Assembly: GCF_016097555.1 (NCBI RefSeq) | Contig: NC_054699.1 | Coordinates: 4,784,169 to 4,848,168, forward strand | DNA length: 64,000 nucleotides | Direction of reading: 5' to 3' | Source of the DNA: Gigantopelta aegis | Taxonomy: Eukaryota > Mollusca > Gastropoda > Neomphalida > Peltospiridae | In this document: positions 12,585 through 23,558 of the stretch, in pieces | Layout: each line of letters starts with the position of its first letter | Numbering within the stretch: the first letter of the stretch is position 1 | Position numbers and translations under genes: made by a program | The notes under the pieces: model-generated | Seen by the model: the letters and a program-made list of their open reading frames with translations, nothing else | What the model was told of the DNA's origin: nothing | The model's database searches: none

Positions 12585-13928
12585 GTGTGGTTCCAAGATT
12601 TACTTTTGTGATGGTGTGCATCTCATTAAGGAGCTTTGTTAATGAGTTTTCCTTTTGGCTACGATGGCTGTAGTGGGGGCATTATAAATAATAAATAAAT
12701 AAATAAATAACACATGCGGCACGGGAAATCATCGCTCGTTCAACATAAAAAGTTAATTATTTTATAATTAATACATCTATATTGATTTCCGCTTTTAACT
12801 TGTATTGCACGTTTTCGCTTTTCAAAAATGATAAAGACATGCACCTGAAATGTTTTCCCACGACAGAATCTTTAACGTTTACAACCTTTCTGTCTTTTTT
12901 TGGTAAACTGATCATACATTTTTTTTGCGTTTTGGGTTTGACAACAATGCAATAAATAAATATATAAATAATTAATATATATGACTAATTATATTGTATG
13001 TATTTTGCTATTTTCGGACTGCAATTAAATGTAATTTAAGAAGCAAAATACTAAAAAAAATTATATAGATTTAGGTTATCGTTTGGAAAATCACGCACGT
13101 TAATAAGGCACGAATAATCAAAAGCGTTATTATTATTACTAACGCATAATACATATTTTCATATTTATACAGATACTGAGGCTTAGTATTAAAACGCTAT
13201 TCACCGTTGTGAAATAATGCCTTTTAGGGGGAAATATAATAAAACATCTAAAGGCATCGCATAGCCTGTCTAAAGTGTTTTCAAGACAGATGCTTGACTC
13301 CAGGCCCAGATGCCTGGTATATCAATGATAACTGGATTATAATAATCAGCTGTTTACAAGCGCAGTACATACCTTGTGGTCTCTCGTGATATCACTGGGC
13401 ATTTGTGTTTTACGTCAGGATTTCTCTTCCATCGAATAAACAACTTTACGACGTAGATCTAGCGTAAACCATTTTCCACAACAAAGAACTATTGACGAAG
13501 ATCAGCTGACGATATCAACACTATATTCGGAAACGTTCGGATTCCGCCGAATGCTGCCGGAACGAAAAACTGGCCAATGGCGCGCTGAGCTAGTGATCCG
13601 TAGAGTGGGCAGTCCCAAGGTGATGGTCGAAGTTGGCCATTTCAAAGGTCAGGGCAAGTGCGCGGGTCCATTGTTATCCGTCAAGTAGCGAAGTCCGGAA
13701 TTAGATGGTTGTAAATAATATATTAACGCGCTCTTGACATCTCTGCAAACTTTCACCTATTTACTCGCCCGTTATATAACCGTAGTATGTACCAGAGATT
13801 ACTAAGTAATATTGCTTTAAAATATATAGTTTATTCTATGAATTAATTTCAACATTTACAGCTAATACGTATCAAGATTATTCTGTTCACAACCTCAGCC
13901 AAATTTAGTTTCATTTTACTAGAAGCGT
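12585..13928. other. No gene seen
   Basis: AT-rich sequence with a short (AATA)n run at about 12688-12710. A GC-richer patch at about 13520-13700 (ttccgccgaatgctgccgg) has neither an open frame nor a recognisable promoter motif. Confidence 0.5.
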
Positions 13929-13964
<36 letters not shown>

Positions 13965-13973
13965 CAGTAGTAA

Positions 13974-14030
<57 letters not shown>

Positions 14031-14078
14031 CAGTAGCAGTAGTAGTAGTAGTAGTAGTATAGTAAGTAATTTTAGTAG
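13929..14078 (+). repeat. (AGT)n trinucleotide microsatellite
   Basis: About 40 AGT repeats with occasional AGC and AAT variants. The poly-Thr minus-strand frame is an artefact of the repeat. Confidence 0.95.
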
Positions 14079-14276
14079 TCGTATCAATATAGTAGAAGTA
14101 GATAGTACTAGTAGTTGTGTACAGTAGGCCTAACAATAACATAATATATACTATAGGGAAGAGTGTTTGAAAGCAGTGCATAATACGTGTATAATATTTT
14201 CGGTTGTCAAATAATGATATATTTTTATCGTAATTTGGGATAAAGTGGGCTCTCAAGACACGCATCTAACCAGACC

Positions 14277-14505
14277 GGGGGGGGGGGGGGGGGGGGGGGG
14301 GAGAGGACGTAGCCCCGTAGTAAAGCGCTCGCTTGATGCGCGGTCGGTTTGGGATCGATCCCCGTCGGTGGGTCCGTTGAGCTATTTCTCGCTCCAGCCA
14401 GTGCACCACGACTGGTATACCAAAGGCCGTGGTATGTGCTATCCTGTCTATGAGATGATGCATATAAAAGATCCCTTGCTGCTAAATAAATCATTTCCTT
14501 CTTTC
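14277..14505 (+). mobile_element. Type I SINE preceded by a poly-G run
   Basis: A run of about 25 G (14277-14301) lies exactly where the gggcggg start of the SINE would be, so it is likely an expansion of the element's own 5' end. Then gaggacgtagccccgtagt, the B box ggatcgatccc and the body to gatcccttgctgctaaataa follow. Tail a is shortened to its last few bases. Confidence 0.85.
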
Positions 14506-14632
14506 CTCACTAGACGCACCCTGTCATATTTTGTATTACACCAATGTTCACAAAGCGCCCACTCTAGGCTTACCTGTCGGTGCTTTGACATGTGCTTTGA
14601 CTCCTCTCATACGAGCAAAATGTTCAACTTTA

Positions 14633-14860
14633 TTTGTATAACAAAACCACTAGAACTCATTGATTTAGGCCTATCAACCATCGTCTATTGGATGTCAAAC
14701 ATTTGATAATCTTAACATGTAGTCTATTAGCAGGAAGGTGTCTTAGTACTTTCATTCAGTCAGGACAGCACATACCACGGATATATCAGTCGTGAAGGGG
14801 CAAACACAATAGGAAAATGGGTCGACCTAGGGAATTCGATCATTCAGCATAATGCATGCC
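14633..14860 (-). mobile_element. SINE with tail b, diverged
   Basis: Reads taacaaaaccactagaactc, attggatgtcaaacatttga, gtcaggacagcacataccac, then a head-like part at gggaattcgatcattcagc. It is the reverse complement of the tail b SINE layout. Confidence 0.7.
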
Positions 14861-14923
14861 TTCTGTGATCAGAGAACCCGCCTCTGGTGACCAATATTCT
14901 GTTTTACTTTCCTCCGTCTGTAG

Positions 14924-15224
14924 GGGCGGGACGTAGCCCGGTGGTAAAGCGCTCACTTGATGCGCGGTCGGTCTAGGATCGATCCCCATCGGTGGACCCA
15001 TTGGGATGTTTCTCGTTCCAGCCAGTGCTCCACAACTGTTGTAAAAAAAAACGTGGTATGTACTAACCTGTCTGTGGGATGGTGCATATAAAAGATCCCT
15101 TGCTGCTAATCGAAACATGTAGCGGGTTTGCTCTTTAAGACTATATATATCAAAATTACCAATAACCGATGATTAATAAATCAATGTGATCTAGTGGTGT
15201 CGTTAAATAAAACAAGCTTTAAAC
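14924..15224 (+). mobile_element. Type I SINE with tail b, full length
   Basis: Head ggggcgggacgtagcccggt with B box ggatcgatccc; body to gatcccttgctgctaatcg; then tagcgggtttgctc and tail b (aataaccgatgattaataaa, tcaatgtgatctagtggtgt, cgttaaataaaacaagcttt). This is a useful reference for the tail that was amplified at 35.9-40.5 kb. Confidence 0.9.
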
Positions 15225-15451
15225 TTCTCTGTTTGTGTCCAGTTAATAACCCTTTGTATTCTACCATAAGTTAATCATTGCTTCCCCCTTCCTCTTGTCA
15301 TTCGCCTCCCTCTACCCAACCCCCTCCCACCTACCTCTTTAATTTTTGTATGGAGACAAAGTTAAAAGCTACGTGGTTTGTTTCCAGGATGAAAGGAAAG
15401 TACCCCTGTCGTATGTTTCAAGTTGTGGAATGCTCGTTAACTATGTACCAT

Positions 15452-15781
15452 CAGCTGAATAATATTTTTTCTTTAACGACACCACTAGAGCACATTGATT
15501 TATTAATCATCGGCTATTGGATGTCAAACATTTGGTACTTTGGACATAGAGTCAGAGAGGAAACCCGCTACATTTTTCCATTAGTAGCAAGATATCTTTT
15601 ACATACTCTATCACACAGACAGGATAAACATACCAGTTACTTTGATATACCAGTAGTAGTGCGCTGGCTGGAGCGAGAAATAGCCCAATTGGCCCACCGA
15701 CTGGGATCGATCCCAAACCGATCACACATCAAGCGGGCGCTTTACCAGTGGGCTACGTCCCGCCCCCAGCTGAATAATATT
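15452..15781 (-). mobile_element. Type I SINE with 15-bp target-site duplication
   Basis: The element occupies 15467-15766: tail b at the low end (ctttaacgacaccactagag) and head at the high end (ctttaccagtgggctacgtc, then ccgcccc). It is flanked by a perfect direct repeat, cagctgaataatatt, at 15452-15466 and 15767-15781. This is the clearest retrotransposition signature in the window and confirms both element ends. Confidence 0.92.
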
Positions 15782-16099
15782 ATGTTTGTTACAGACACAC
15801 CCACTGTGAGTTTGAAGAACAGCAGTGGGGCGCCATTGGAGCACAAGCACGTTTTTAGTTTACATGGTTATTGCGCAACATTTAATATTATGTTTGTTAC
15901 AGACACACCCACTGTGAGTTTGAAGAACAGCAGTGGGGCGCCATTGGAGCACAAGCACGTTTTTAGTTTACATGGTTATTGCGCAACATTTAATATTATG
16001 TTTGTTACAGACACACCCACTGTGAGTTTGAAGAACAGCAGTGGGGCGCCATTGGAGCACAAGCACGTTTTTAGTTTACATGGTTATTGCGCAACATTT
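15776..16099 (+). repeat. 108-bp unit repeated three times
   Basis: Copies begin at 15776, 15884 and 15992 and are practically identical. Each starts aatattatgtttgttacag and continues acacacccactgtgagtttg. Being divisible by three, the unit reads as a 36-residue repeat in one frame (core TDTPTVSLKNSSGAPLEHKH). Each copy contains a splice-acceptor-like ttgttacag just before that stretch. The first unit begins inside the right target-site duplication of the neighbouring SINE. Confidence 0.93.
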
Positions 16100-16204
16100 A
16101 ATATGCAAACACATTTTCTTGGATTTACAGAAAAACAAAATACATTAAACATATTTGTTATGATGGGTACCTTTAATGTTACGTGCTATCTATAACAATA
16201 GTAG

Positions 16205-16312
16205 TCCTAGATCGAAGCGGTAGTGCTTGTAGGTGAATTAGTACTTAGTAGTAGTATGTAACTAATAGTAGTAGTAGTGGTAGTAGTAGCAGCAGCAGCA
16301 GTAATAGTAGTA

Positions 16313-16345
<33 letters not shown>

Positions 16346-16612
16346 ATAGTACAGTAGTAGTAGTAATAGTACGGTAGTAGTAGTAGTAGTAATAGTAATG
16401 GTAGTAGTGGTAGTAGTAGTAGTAGTGGTAGTAGTAGTAGTAATAGTGGTGGTAGTAGTAGTAGTAGTAATAGTGGTAGTAGTAGTGGTAGTAGTAATAG
16501 TGGTAGTAGTAGTAGTATAGTAGTAGTGGTAGTAGTAGTGGTAGTAGTAGTAGTAGTAGTAGTGGTAGTAGTAGTAGTGGTAGTAGTAGTAGTAGTGGTA
16601 GTAGTAGTAGTG

Positions 16613-16643
<31 letters not shown>

Positions 16644-16710
16644 TGGTAGTAGTAGTAGCGGTAGTAATAGCAGTAGCGGTAGCAGTATCAATAGCAGTAG
16701 CAGTAGTAGT

Positions 16711-16791
<81 letters not shown>

Positions 16792-16860
16792 CGTCGTCGT
16801 AGTAGTCGTAGTAGCAGCAGCATCAGTAGTGGTAGTAGTAGTAGTAGAGGTAGTAGTTAA
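16205..16860 (+). repeat. (AGT)n imperfect microsatellite, about 650 bp
   Basis: AGT repeats with interspersed GGT, AAT, AGC and CGT units. The very long homopolymer-like frames on both strands (poly-Val, poly-Leu) are by-products of the repeat. Confidence 0.96.
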
Positions 16861-16865
16861 TGTTA

Positions 16866-17062
16866 TATGAAAGACAGTTGTTCTGTACTGTCCTGTGTGT
16901 GGGAAATTGCATTAAGAAAAAAATCCCTTGCTGCTAATGGAAAAATATAGCGGGTTTTCTCCGAAGACTACGATTCAAATTAGCAAATGTTTGACATCCA
17001 ATAGCCGATGATTAATAAATCAATGTGCTCTAATGGTGTCGTTGAACAAAACAAACAAACTG
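16866..17062 (+). mobile_element. 5'-truncated SINE with tail b
   Basis: The body begins at gtactgtcctgtgtgtggga and continues through aatcccttgctgctaatgg to tail b (tgtttgacatccaatagccg, gtgctctaatggtgtcgtt). The head is absent and the element abuts the AGT array. Confidence 0.85.
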
Positions 17063-17221
17063 TTTAATATTTTTTATCATGGCTGTCTGAGCTCTGGTTT
17101 CTAATAGACAGCACATTTTAACTTGACCTCCAACACCAACCAACACCAAATGTTTGACCTCAGCGCCAGGAAGTAAGATGTTTTAATAGTAAAAATATTT
17201 TGTTTTGTTTTTGTGTTTGTT

Positions 17222-17528
17222 GCTTTTGTTAACGACGCACTTAACACATTTTATTAACGATTATATGGCGTCAGATATATGATTAAGAACCATACAGAGA
17301 GAAAACCCATTGTTGCCACTTCATGGACTACTCTTTTCGATTAGCAGCAAGGAATCTTTTATATGCACCATCCCACAGACATGATAGTACATACCACGAC
17401 CTTTGTTACACCAGTTGTGGAGCACAGGCTGGAACGAGAAATAGGTCCAATGGGTCCAACGACGGGGATCGATCCTAGACCGACCGCGTATCAAGCGAAC
17501 GCTTCACCTCTGGGCTACGTTCCGCGCC
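17222..17528 (-). mobile_element. Type I SINE with tail a
   Basis: Tail a at the low end (gttaacgacgcacttaacac), then body (tcttttatatgcaccatccc) and head at the high end (gggatcgatcctagaccgac, ctgggctacgttccgcgcc). Confidence 0.9.
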
Positions 17529-17671
17529 ATGTTTTAATAGCATTGCACCGTTACCAAAAGCAAACACAGTCAATGTGTCATATATTGTTTGATTTTAATC
17601 ACAAATATTCGAATCTCAGCCATAGAAGAAAATTATTTTCCATGGATTTACAAAGTCGAGAAGTTGTATAG

Positions 17672-17755
17672 AATCTAGCTCGGTCGGTACAGCTCTCGCC
17701 TGAGGTCCTCGAGTCGTTGGGTCGAATCCCCTTCGGTGGACCTATTTAATCCCCC

Positions 17756-17791
<36 letters not shown>

Positions 17792-17960
17792 ACCCCACCC
17801 CTGCAAGCCAGTACCTCACAACTGGCATGTCAAAGGCAGTGTTATTTGCTATATGTTCTGTTTGTGTGAAAATGCATATAAAAGATTCCTTAATTTGCTG
17901 CTAATGGGAAAACATAGCGGGATTCTTGTGTCTGTTAGCGACTTATTACAGATGTTGTAG
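17672..17960 (+). mobile_element. SINE with a variant tRNA head and internal poly-C
   Basis: Head atctagctcggtcggtacag with B box gggtcgaatcccc differs from type I. The body is the shared type (caagccagtacctcacaact, gcatataaaagattccttaa). A C-rich run of about 40 bases (17754-17793) interrupts the segment that normally links head and body. Confidence 0.8.
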
Positions 17961-19100
17961 AATCACTAGACGCATGGTGGCAACGTAAACACAAGACGTA
18001 GATCTAACGACGCCGACTGTTTTTCTTTGATGTGTTATTTGTGGAATCAGCCCAAGGTTTCCGAATGACTGTCCTAGCTGTTTGTGCCTAGTCACCAAAA
18101 TTGTATAGACGTGCGTACAAAAATAAAATAATATTTAAGTGATATATAGCCTCGTGGTATTGTTGTCATTGATGCATCCTGGAGTGAAATAGCCTCCTAA
18201 TATCCATTATAAAATGATTTCAAAAGCTTTCATGAGGCATTTATTGGGTTTTAGCCCCCCAGTAGTATACCTGAGTGCCCAGCAATAATGTGACGCTATA
18301 AATGTGTTATTGACCAAACTGGTTACAAATGTTTTGAACAGCAGTTAAATTGATAGAGCTACCTTGACCCCAATAACTCGCATTATATTATTATATTATG
18401 TACAAAAACACATTGAATGGTATAACCCAATAAAATAAGTTCATCTGTACTAGCATGCAATGAATGTTATATGGAGGATAGTAAATGAGTCGCCGTGTGA
18501 TACCGTTTATCAATCACATCACAGGATTGTATGTGAAAACAGAAATGTTTTTACACTGTGATCTCTCTTACAGCTGGGTGATAAAAAATAATTGTTAAAA
18601 CAATGTGTTATGTGTTTACATCAAGGTTCAAACACGCATGTCTTGGGAAGCCATCCGAGCTGCCCGGGGGATGGGTGGTGGGGGATAGAAAGGTCATGTA
18701 ATTTGCTATTTTAATTTTAAGAAATAAATAGTAAAACAGTGTTCGACAAATGTTTGAAATAGTCACTAGCCCTCACAGAAGGATTGGCTAGTGTTCTATA
18801 TATTATAGTAATACAGCTGATAATGTCCACTAGTCCAGACCACAAATTCAGTTGCCGGGACCAAGGGCTAGTGGATTTGTCTAACTCTGAGTAAAAGGTA
18901 AAAATAAACCATTATTTTAAAGGAAATAATTTCAAATTATTATACTAGTATATATAACAGACAATTATTTGTTGAATCAGGCCTTAATATGAACTAAATT
19001 AGCCGTAGACAGGTCGAGTCTACAGGAAAGACCCGCTAACACCACCAGTTAGTGGTTGGGGAGAGAGAAGTCGGTGTAGTGGCCTTACAACTCGCTCTGG
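17961..19100. other. No gene seen
   Basis: No coding signal. Around 18750-18900, phrases such as cactagccctcacagaagg and gtccactagtccagacc resemble pieces at 23.0-23.3 kb and 25.9-26.3 kb, indicating a diverged dispersed element. About 18620-18690 resembles a type II SINE tail. Confidence 0.5.
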
Positions 19101-19145
19101 GTGGGGGCCAGTACCTGGAGGCGAATCCAAGACCTATCCGGGCCA

Positions 19146-19655
19146 TTTCTCGTTCCAGCCAGTTCACTACGACTGGTATATCAAAGGCCGTGGTATGCGC
19201 TATCCTGTCTGTGGGATGGTGCATATAAAAGATCCCTTGCTACTAATGAAAAACTTTAGCGGGTTTCTTCTCTAAGACTATATCTATTTCTCGTTCCAGT
19301 CAGTTCACCACGACTGGTATATCAAATGCCGTGGTATGCGCTATCCTGTCTGTGGGATGGTGCATATAAAAGATCCCTTGCTACTAATGGAAAACTTTAG
19401 CGGGTTTCTTCTCTAAGACTATATCTATTTCTCGTTCCAGTCAGTTCACCACGACTGGTATATAAAAGGCCGTGGTATGCGCTATCCTGTCTGTGGGATG
19501 GTGCATATAAAAGATCCCTTGCTACTAATGTAAAAATGTAGCGGGTTTCCTATCTAAGGCTATATGTCAAAATTACTAAATGTTTGACACCCAATAGGCG
19601 ATGATTAATAAATCAATGTGCTCTAGTGGTGTCGTTAAACAAAAACAAACTTTAA
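19146..19655 (+). mobile_element. SINE with internal 141-bp triplication and tail b
   Basis: The SINE body starting tttctcgttccag occurs at 19146, 19287 and 19428, an exact 141-bp period. Each copy runs through gtgcatataaaagatccctt to gggtttcttctctaagacta. Only the last continues into tail b (gacacccaataggcgatgat, gctctagtggtgtcgttaaa). A type II-like head (ggagagagaagtcggtgtag) precedes the first copy. Confidence 0.9.
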
Positions 19656-19816
19656 ACTATCATTTCCAACAATAATGTGAAGCTGTATTTGTGCTATTCA
19701 CCAAACTGACTACAACTGTTTTGAATACCAGTTAAAAAGACTGAGATACGTTGACCCCAATAAGACGTATTATAAATATACACAAACACATTGAATGGTA
19801 TAACCTAATAAATAGA

Positions 19817-19962
19817 GAATAATACATGAGTGGCCGTTAGATACCATTTATCTCACAACCAGTTGTCTTAAAATGTATCTAACGAGCGAAAGTGAGTTTG
19901 ATACGTTTTTAAACAACGAGTTGTCAGATAAATGGTATCTAACGGACACAAATGTATTATTC
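19817..19962. mobile_element. Palindromic foldback element
   Basis: Left arm gaataatacat...ccgttagataccatttatct is matched by right arm agataaatggtatctaacgg...atgtattattc. The centre holds aacgagcgaaagtgagtttg. A similar centre (gagtgagagcgagttta) occurs in the weaker inverted repeat at about 23690-23790. No open frame. Confidence 0.75.
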
Positions 19963-20423
19963 ATTTCTTACATATCATCAAAAACCATGTTTTAAGCAAA
20001 TTTTAACATCTTTTTCGACTAAAAGTTATTTACAGCCGTTGCACTTGTAGCTAACTTACGCGTCAAACCCATGATTGTCAGGTTAACTATACGTCATAAT
20101 GTAATCGATTTTCATCGTGTAGTTTTTCATTGGATGTATAGCAGTGGTGACCTGGTCATCACCTAGGAGCAGCCAGTCGTATGTCTTGAAATTGTTAACA
20201 CACGTACATGTGTTAACAACCATGTGTAAGCAGAAATAACGCATGGTGTTCTCACCAACGGGTGTGTAAGAAAATAAGTTTATCAGCATTAACATGCAGT
20301 GAATGTTATAAATAGTTGTTAAAACCAGTTCCGTACAAAGACTACCAACTGCCAGCACAAAGCTGACCAACTTGACGGTTGCGTTGTAATTTCCCCAGTG
20401 GCAACTCCCGACTTATGACGGGT

Positions 20424-20590
20424 GCGCTCAGATTAACAACAAATGGGTTATACGACGAAAACGGAGTTGTAAGAGCGCTCAGATTAACAACTAATGGGTT
20501 ATACGACGAGAATCGAGTTGTAAGAGCGCTCAGATTAACAACAAATGGGTTATACGACGAAAACGGAGTTGTAAGAGCGCTCAGACTAGC
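20424..20590 (+). repeat. 51-bp minisatellite, 3 copies plus a partial
   Basis: Units start gcgctcagattaacaac and end gagttgtaaga. At 51 bp the unit keeps a frame open on both strands (17-residue repeat), but no start context, domain or splice site supports a gene. The flanks are AT-rich with nothing else recognised. Confidence 0.9.
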
Positions 20591-21055
20591 AAATGGACAG
20601 TCGTAGAAGTCGTGACAGCAGAACGTTGGCCAACTTTGTGCTGACAGTTGGTTGTCTGAACCTAGCATTAGGGATCGATCGTGTGTCACGTGCTTACATC
20701 AAGGTTCAAACACGTATGTCTTGGTAAGATCCTCAGAGTTGGCCGAATATGTGTTAAAAACAGGGCATGAATGGTGGGGATAAAAAAGGCCATACAATTT
20801 GTTGTTTTAATTTCGAGAAATAATAGTAAAAAGTAAACCTGAAACTATTATTTCATTATTTCGAAGGGAATAATATTACATTACCATACCAGTATATACA
20901 TTGTAGTAGGCCTATGTAAATTTAAAATTAAAGCCAAAGGGGAATTTGTTTGTGTCACGCCTATATCATTAGCTTTATTACTGCTGGGTCACCAAACCGT
21001 GTTTACATGCATAATTATATATGTATACATCATTATATGAACAAGAAAATAAAGC

Positions 21056-21215
21056 ATTTTGTATTGTATTGTATTTGGTTGTATTGTATTATATTGTATT
21101 TGGTTGTACTGTATTTGGTTGTGTTGTATTGTATTGTATTTGGTTGTATTGTATTATATTGTATTTGGTTGTATTGTATTATATTGTATTTGGTTGTATT
21201 TGATTGTATTGTAGT
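21056..21215 (+). repeat. (TGTAT)n-like pentanucleotide array
   Basis: Repeats of ttgtattgtatttggttgta with variants. The Tyr/Leu/Val-rich frames over it are artefacts. Confidence 0.92.
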
Positions 21216-21333
21216 GTAGGTCTATTGTATAAACATAATTAGTACATATCGTTATGTACATATCGATGCTTGTGTTTTTTTAAAGTTGCTTAGTGGGGTC
21301 CGGAGGTATATTGTAAAATAAAAAGCCACCGGT

Positions 21334-21382
21334 AGGGGGGGGGGGGGGGTCGACCAACCCCCGACCCCCCCCCCCCCCCCCC
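21334..21382. repeat. Facing poly-G and poly-C runs
   Basis: About 16 G followed by gtcgaccaacccccga and about 22 C. The two runs are complementary and could pair as a hairpin. They lie inside a GC-rich transposon-like scrap. Confidence 0.85.
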
Positions 21383-21559
21383 ATTGGCTACGGGCTTGTT
21401 TTAGACAGTAGCTTGCGGCCATTTGGTTGTCGACGATTGCCAAAGCATTACACAATTTCCTCTAGCCTTCCTCTACATATCAATATCAATTAGGGGAGGG
21501 CTGGAGGTGACTCGAGGTACGTTTCTACGGGTCTGTATACAGGCATAATTCATTTAGAC

Positions 21560-21720
21560 TTGTTTTCGTGCTTATATCCAATTGAGGTTCAAGCTCGCTT
21601 AGTTAGTGTTACTGAGAGAGAAGTCGGTGTAGTACACCTGGTGGGAGCCGGTACCGCGGTGCGAACCCAGTACCTACCAGCATTATGTCCGATGGCTTAA
21701 CCACTAGACCTACACCACCG
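21560..21720 (-). mobile_element. Type II tRNA-derived SINE
   Basis: The + strand reads cgtgcttatatccaattgag, ggttcaagctcgc, then gtgcgaacccagtacctacc and taaccactagacctacacca. This is the reverse complement of a type II element. Confidence 0.8.
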
Positions 21721-21825
21721 AGGTAGGGAAACATTTATATATGTGTTGGGAATGGGGTGAAGGTAGTCCGAAGGGACGTGGAAGGTGTTAAGTATTGACT
21801 TAATGTGCGCTCTGCGCTAGGGTGA

Positions 21826-22110
21826 GGGTAACTCAGTGGTACAGTTATCGAATCAGGTGTGATTAGTCGCAGAATCTTCGTCCTCGGTGGATCGGTGGAT
21901 CCGTGTGTGTTCCCGTCCCAACCAATGCTCCACGGCTTGTATATCAAAGGCATATAAAAGATTCCTTATATAAATTGTTGCTTCATCAGTAGTAGTAGCC
22001 TATGTAGCGGCAGTGGGTTTCCTCTCATTCCCTTTCAACCATGTTTCGAAAGAATCATATATGATAGACACCAAATAGTCGTACTTTGAAACACATTCCT
22101 TTTCTTTCCT
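21826..22110 (+). mobile_element. SINE with variant head, diverged
   Basis: Head ggtaactcagtggtacagtt, body ccaaccaatgctccacggct and catataaaagattccttata, then gtgggtttcctctcattccc and a degenerate tail a ending near acattccttttctttcc. Confidence 0.7.
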
Positions 22111-23271
22111 TTACGTTGTATCGGTTCATTTTGCTGTCGTTGGAAGTATTTAGTGGAGCCAAGGGCAGATTACTCTGATTTGTTGCCAGTCGAAATGTGA
22201 TCATGCAGATTATTTAACAATAACATATCGCAGGTACAGTATTTATACATCATTTTCATTCTGGTCAAAAGAGTCTTTACACAAATGAAAAGGATCGCAA
22301 CATGTCGTTTCGTATGGAATTGGTCCACTGACCCCAAAATTCATCGGCATTTTTCCGGCCAACTTTTATGTTAAAAATCTCGTCTCGGAACCCAACCGGG
22401 TCGTTTCGTCCCAAAACAAATTCGGCATTTCACCCTTTCTGGCTTGTGTCCACTCCCACCACAAATTATACCACCTATGATAGTAGAAGTATATTATTTC
22501 ATGGCGACAAGGTTAAGTATTTTAAAGTTCTAATTAAACAAACAATACCAGGCAATGTTCCCTGGTTACTGGTATTAGTATCACGATGATCCGTGACGAT
22601 GGAGGGAGGGGGTACAGGCTAAAACGGAACCGTGCCAATACGGAACTATTTTTTTTGGCGAAAACGGAACCTATCATGGCTAAAAGGGCACCATATATAA
22701 ATATATTAGTTCACCAAGATAAACCTCGCGTGCAAGCACAAACAGCGAGGTTTATCTTGTCTAGGCATTCCGCCATTAGCAGCTTCTGAACAACGGTTCC
22801 GAGGAATTTTGCTCGGAACGAAATTGCGGTCAAAATAACGATTACCATCACATTTCCACACCCCAATCGTATATTGTGATCTATTTCGAGCTCACTGAGA
22901 CCAAGAAATATTTACTTTGAAACAATCTTAACTTTGAATTAAAGGAAAAAAGTCCGACTTTACCGAGCGGATTCTAGCAGCCACTTTCTAGCAGACAATT
23001 ACGCTGGCAGACAATTTCAGCTGACACGCATGGTGACATTCTAAACACCGGACAAAGCAATTTTTTACTAGTCCACCGGACAAATACATCTAGAAATCTA
23101 CTTGTCCACCAATATTTTCACTTGTCTAAATAAATGGTTTCTTTCATTCAAATTTCAAGCATCAGGATGATGTTTTTGATTATTCAAGATGAAACTGCAC
23201 AGAATATTTTACTTGTCCACTGGACAACCACCGAGGTACATTTTGCTTGTCTGAATAGATTTGCACTTGTC
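22111..23271. other. No gene; one perfect 15-bp-arm hairpin at 22715-22759
   Basis: There is no recognisable coding sequence. At 22715-22729, caagataaacctcgc is followed after 15 nt by its exact reverse complement at 22745-22759. The arms are shorter than a typical animal pre-miRNA stem, so a transposon palindrome is at least as likely. Phrases at 23040-23270 (ccaccggacaaatac, ttttcacttgtct) belong to a dispersed element. Confidence 0.55.
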
Positions 23272-23558
23272 GGGACAAACGGACAAGTGCTTATTTCGAA
23301 CACTGATGTGGGCCTCCCCATGGAAGAAACTGGGTTAGATTTATGGTTAGGGTTAAGGAAATCATACGGGACAAACGGACAAGTGCTTATTTCGAACACT
23401 GATGTGGACCTCCCCATGGAAGAAACTGGGTTAGATTTATGGTTAGGGTTAAGGAAATCATACGGACAAATGGACAAGTGCTTATTTCGAACACTGATGT
23501 GGGCCTCCCCATGGAAGAAACTGGGTTAGATTTATGGTTAGGGTTAAGGAAATCATAC
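23272..23558 (+). repeat. 96-bp repeat, three copies
   Basis: Units start at 23272, 23368 and 23464. Each contains gacaagtgcttatttcgaac, ctccccatggaagaaactgg and ggttagggttaaggaaatca. The frame is open on both strands because 96 is divisible by three, but no domain is visible. The ggttagggtt phrase is not a telomere. Confidence 0.9.

Noticed and set aside
14924..15000. tRNA genes at the SINE heads (also 4963, 8874, 14302, 41641, 49247)
   Set aside because: A and B boxes are present, but the heads continue into a shared body and tail, occur in many copies and do not fold as complete tRNAs, so they are SINE promoters.
16245..16870. Long poly-Leu and poly-Val frames
   Set aside because: They are translations of the imperfect (AGT)n array.
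22715..22759. microRNA precursor
   Set aside because: Only 15 bp of stem, shorter than a normal pre-miRNA; left as an unexplained hairpin.
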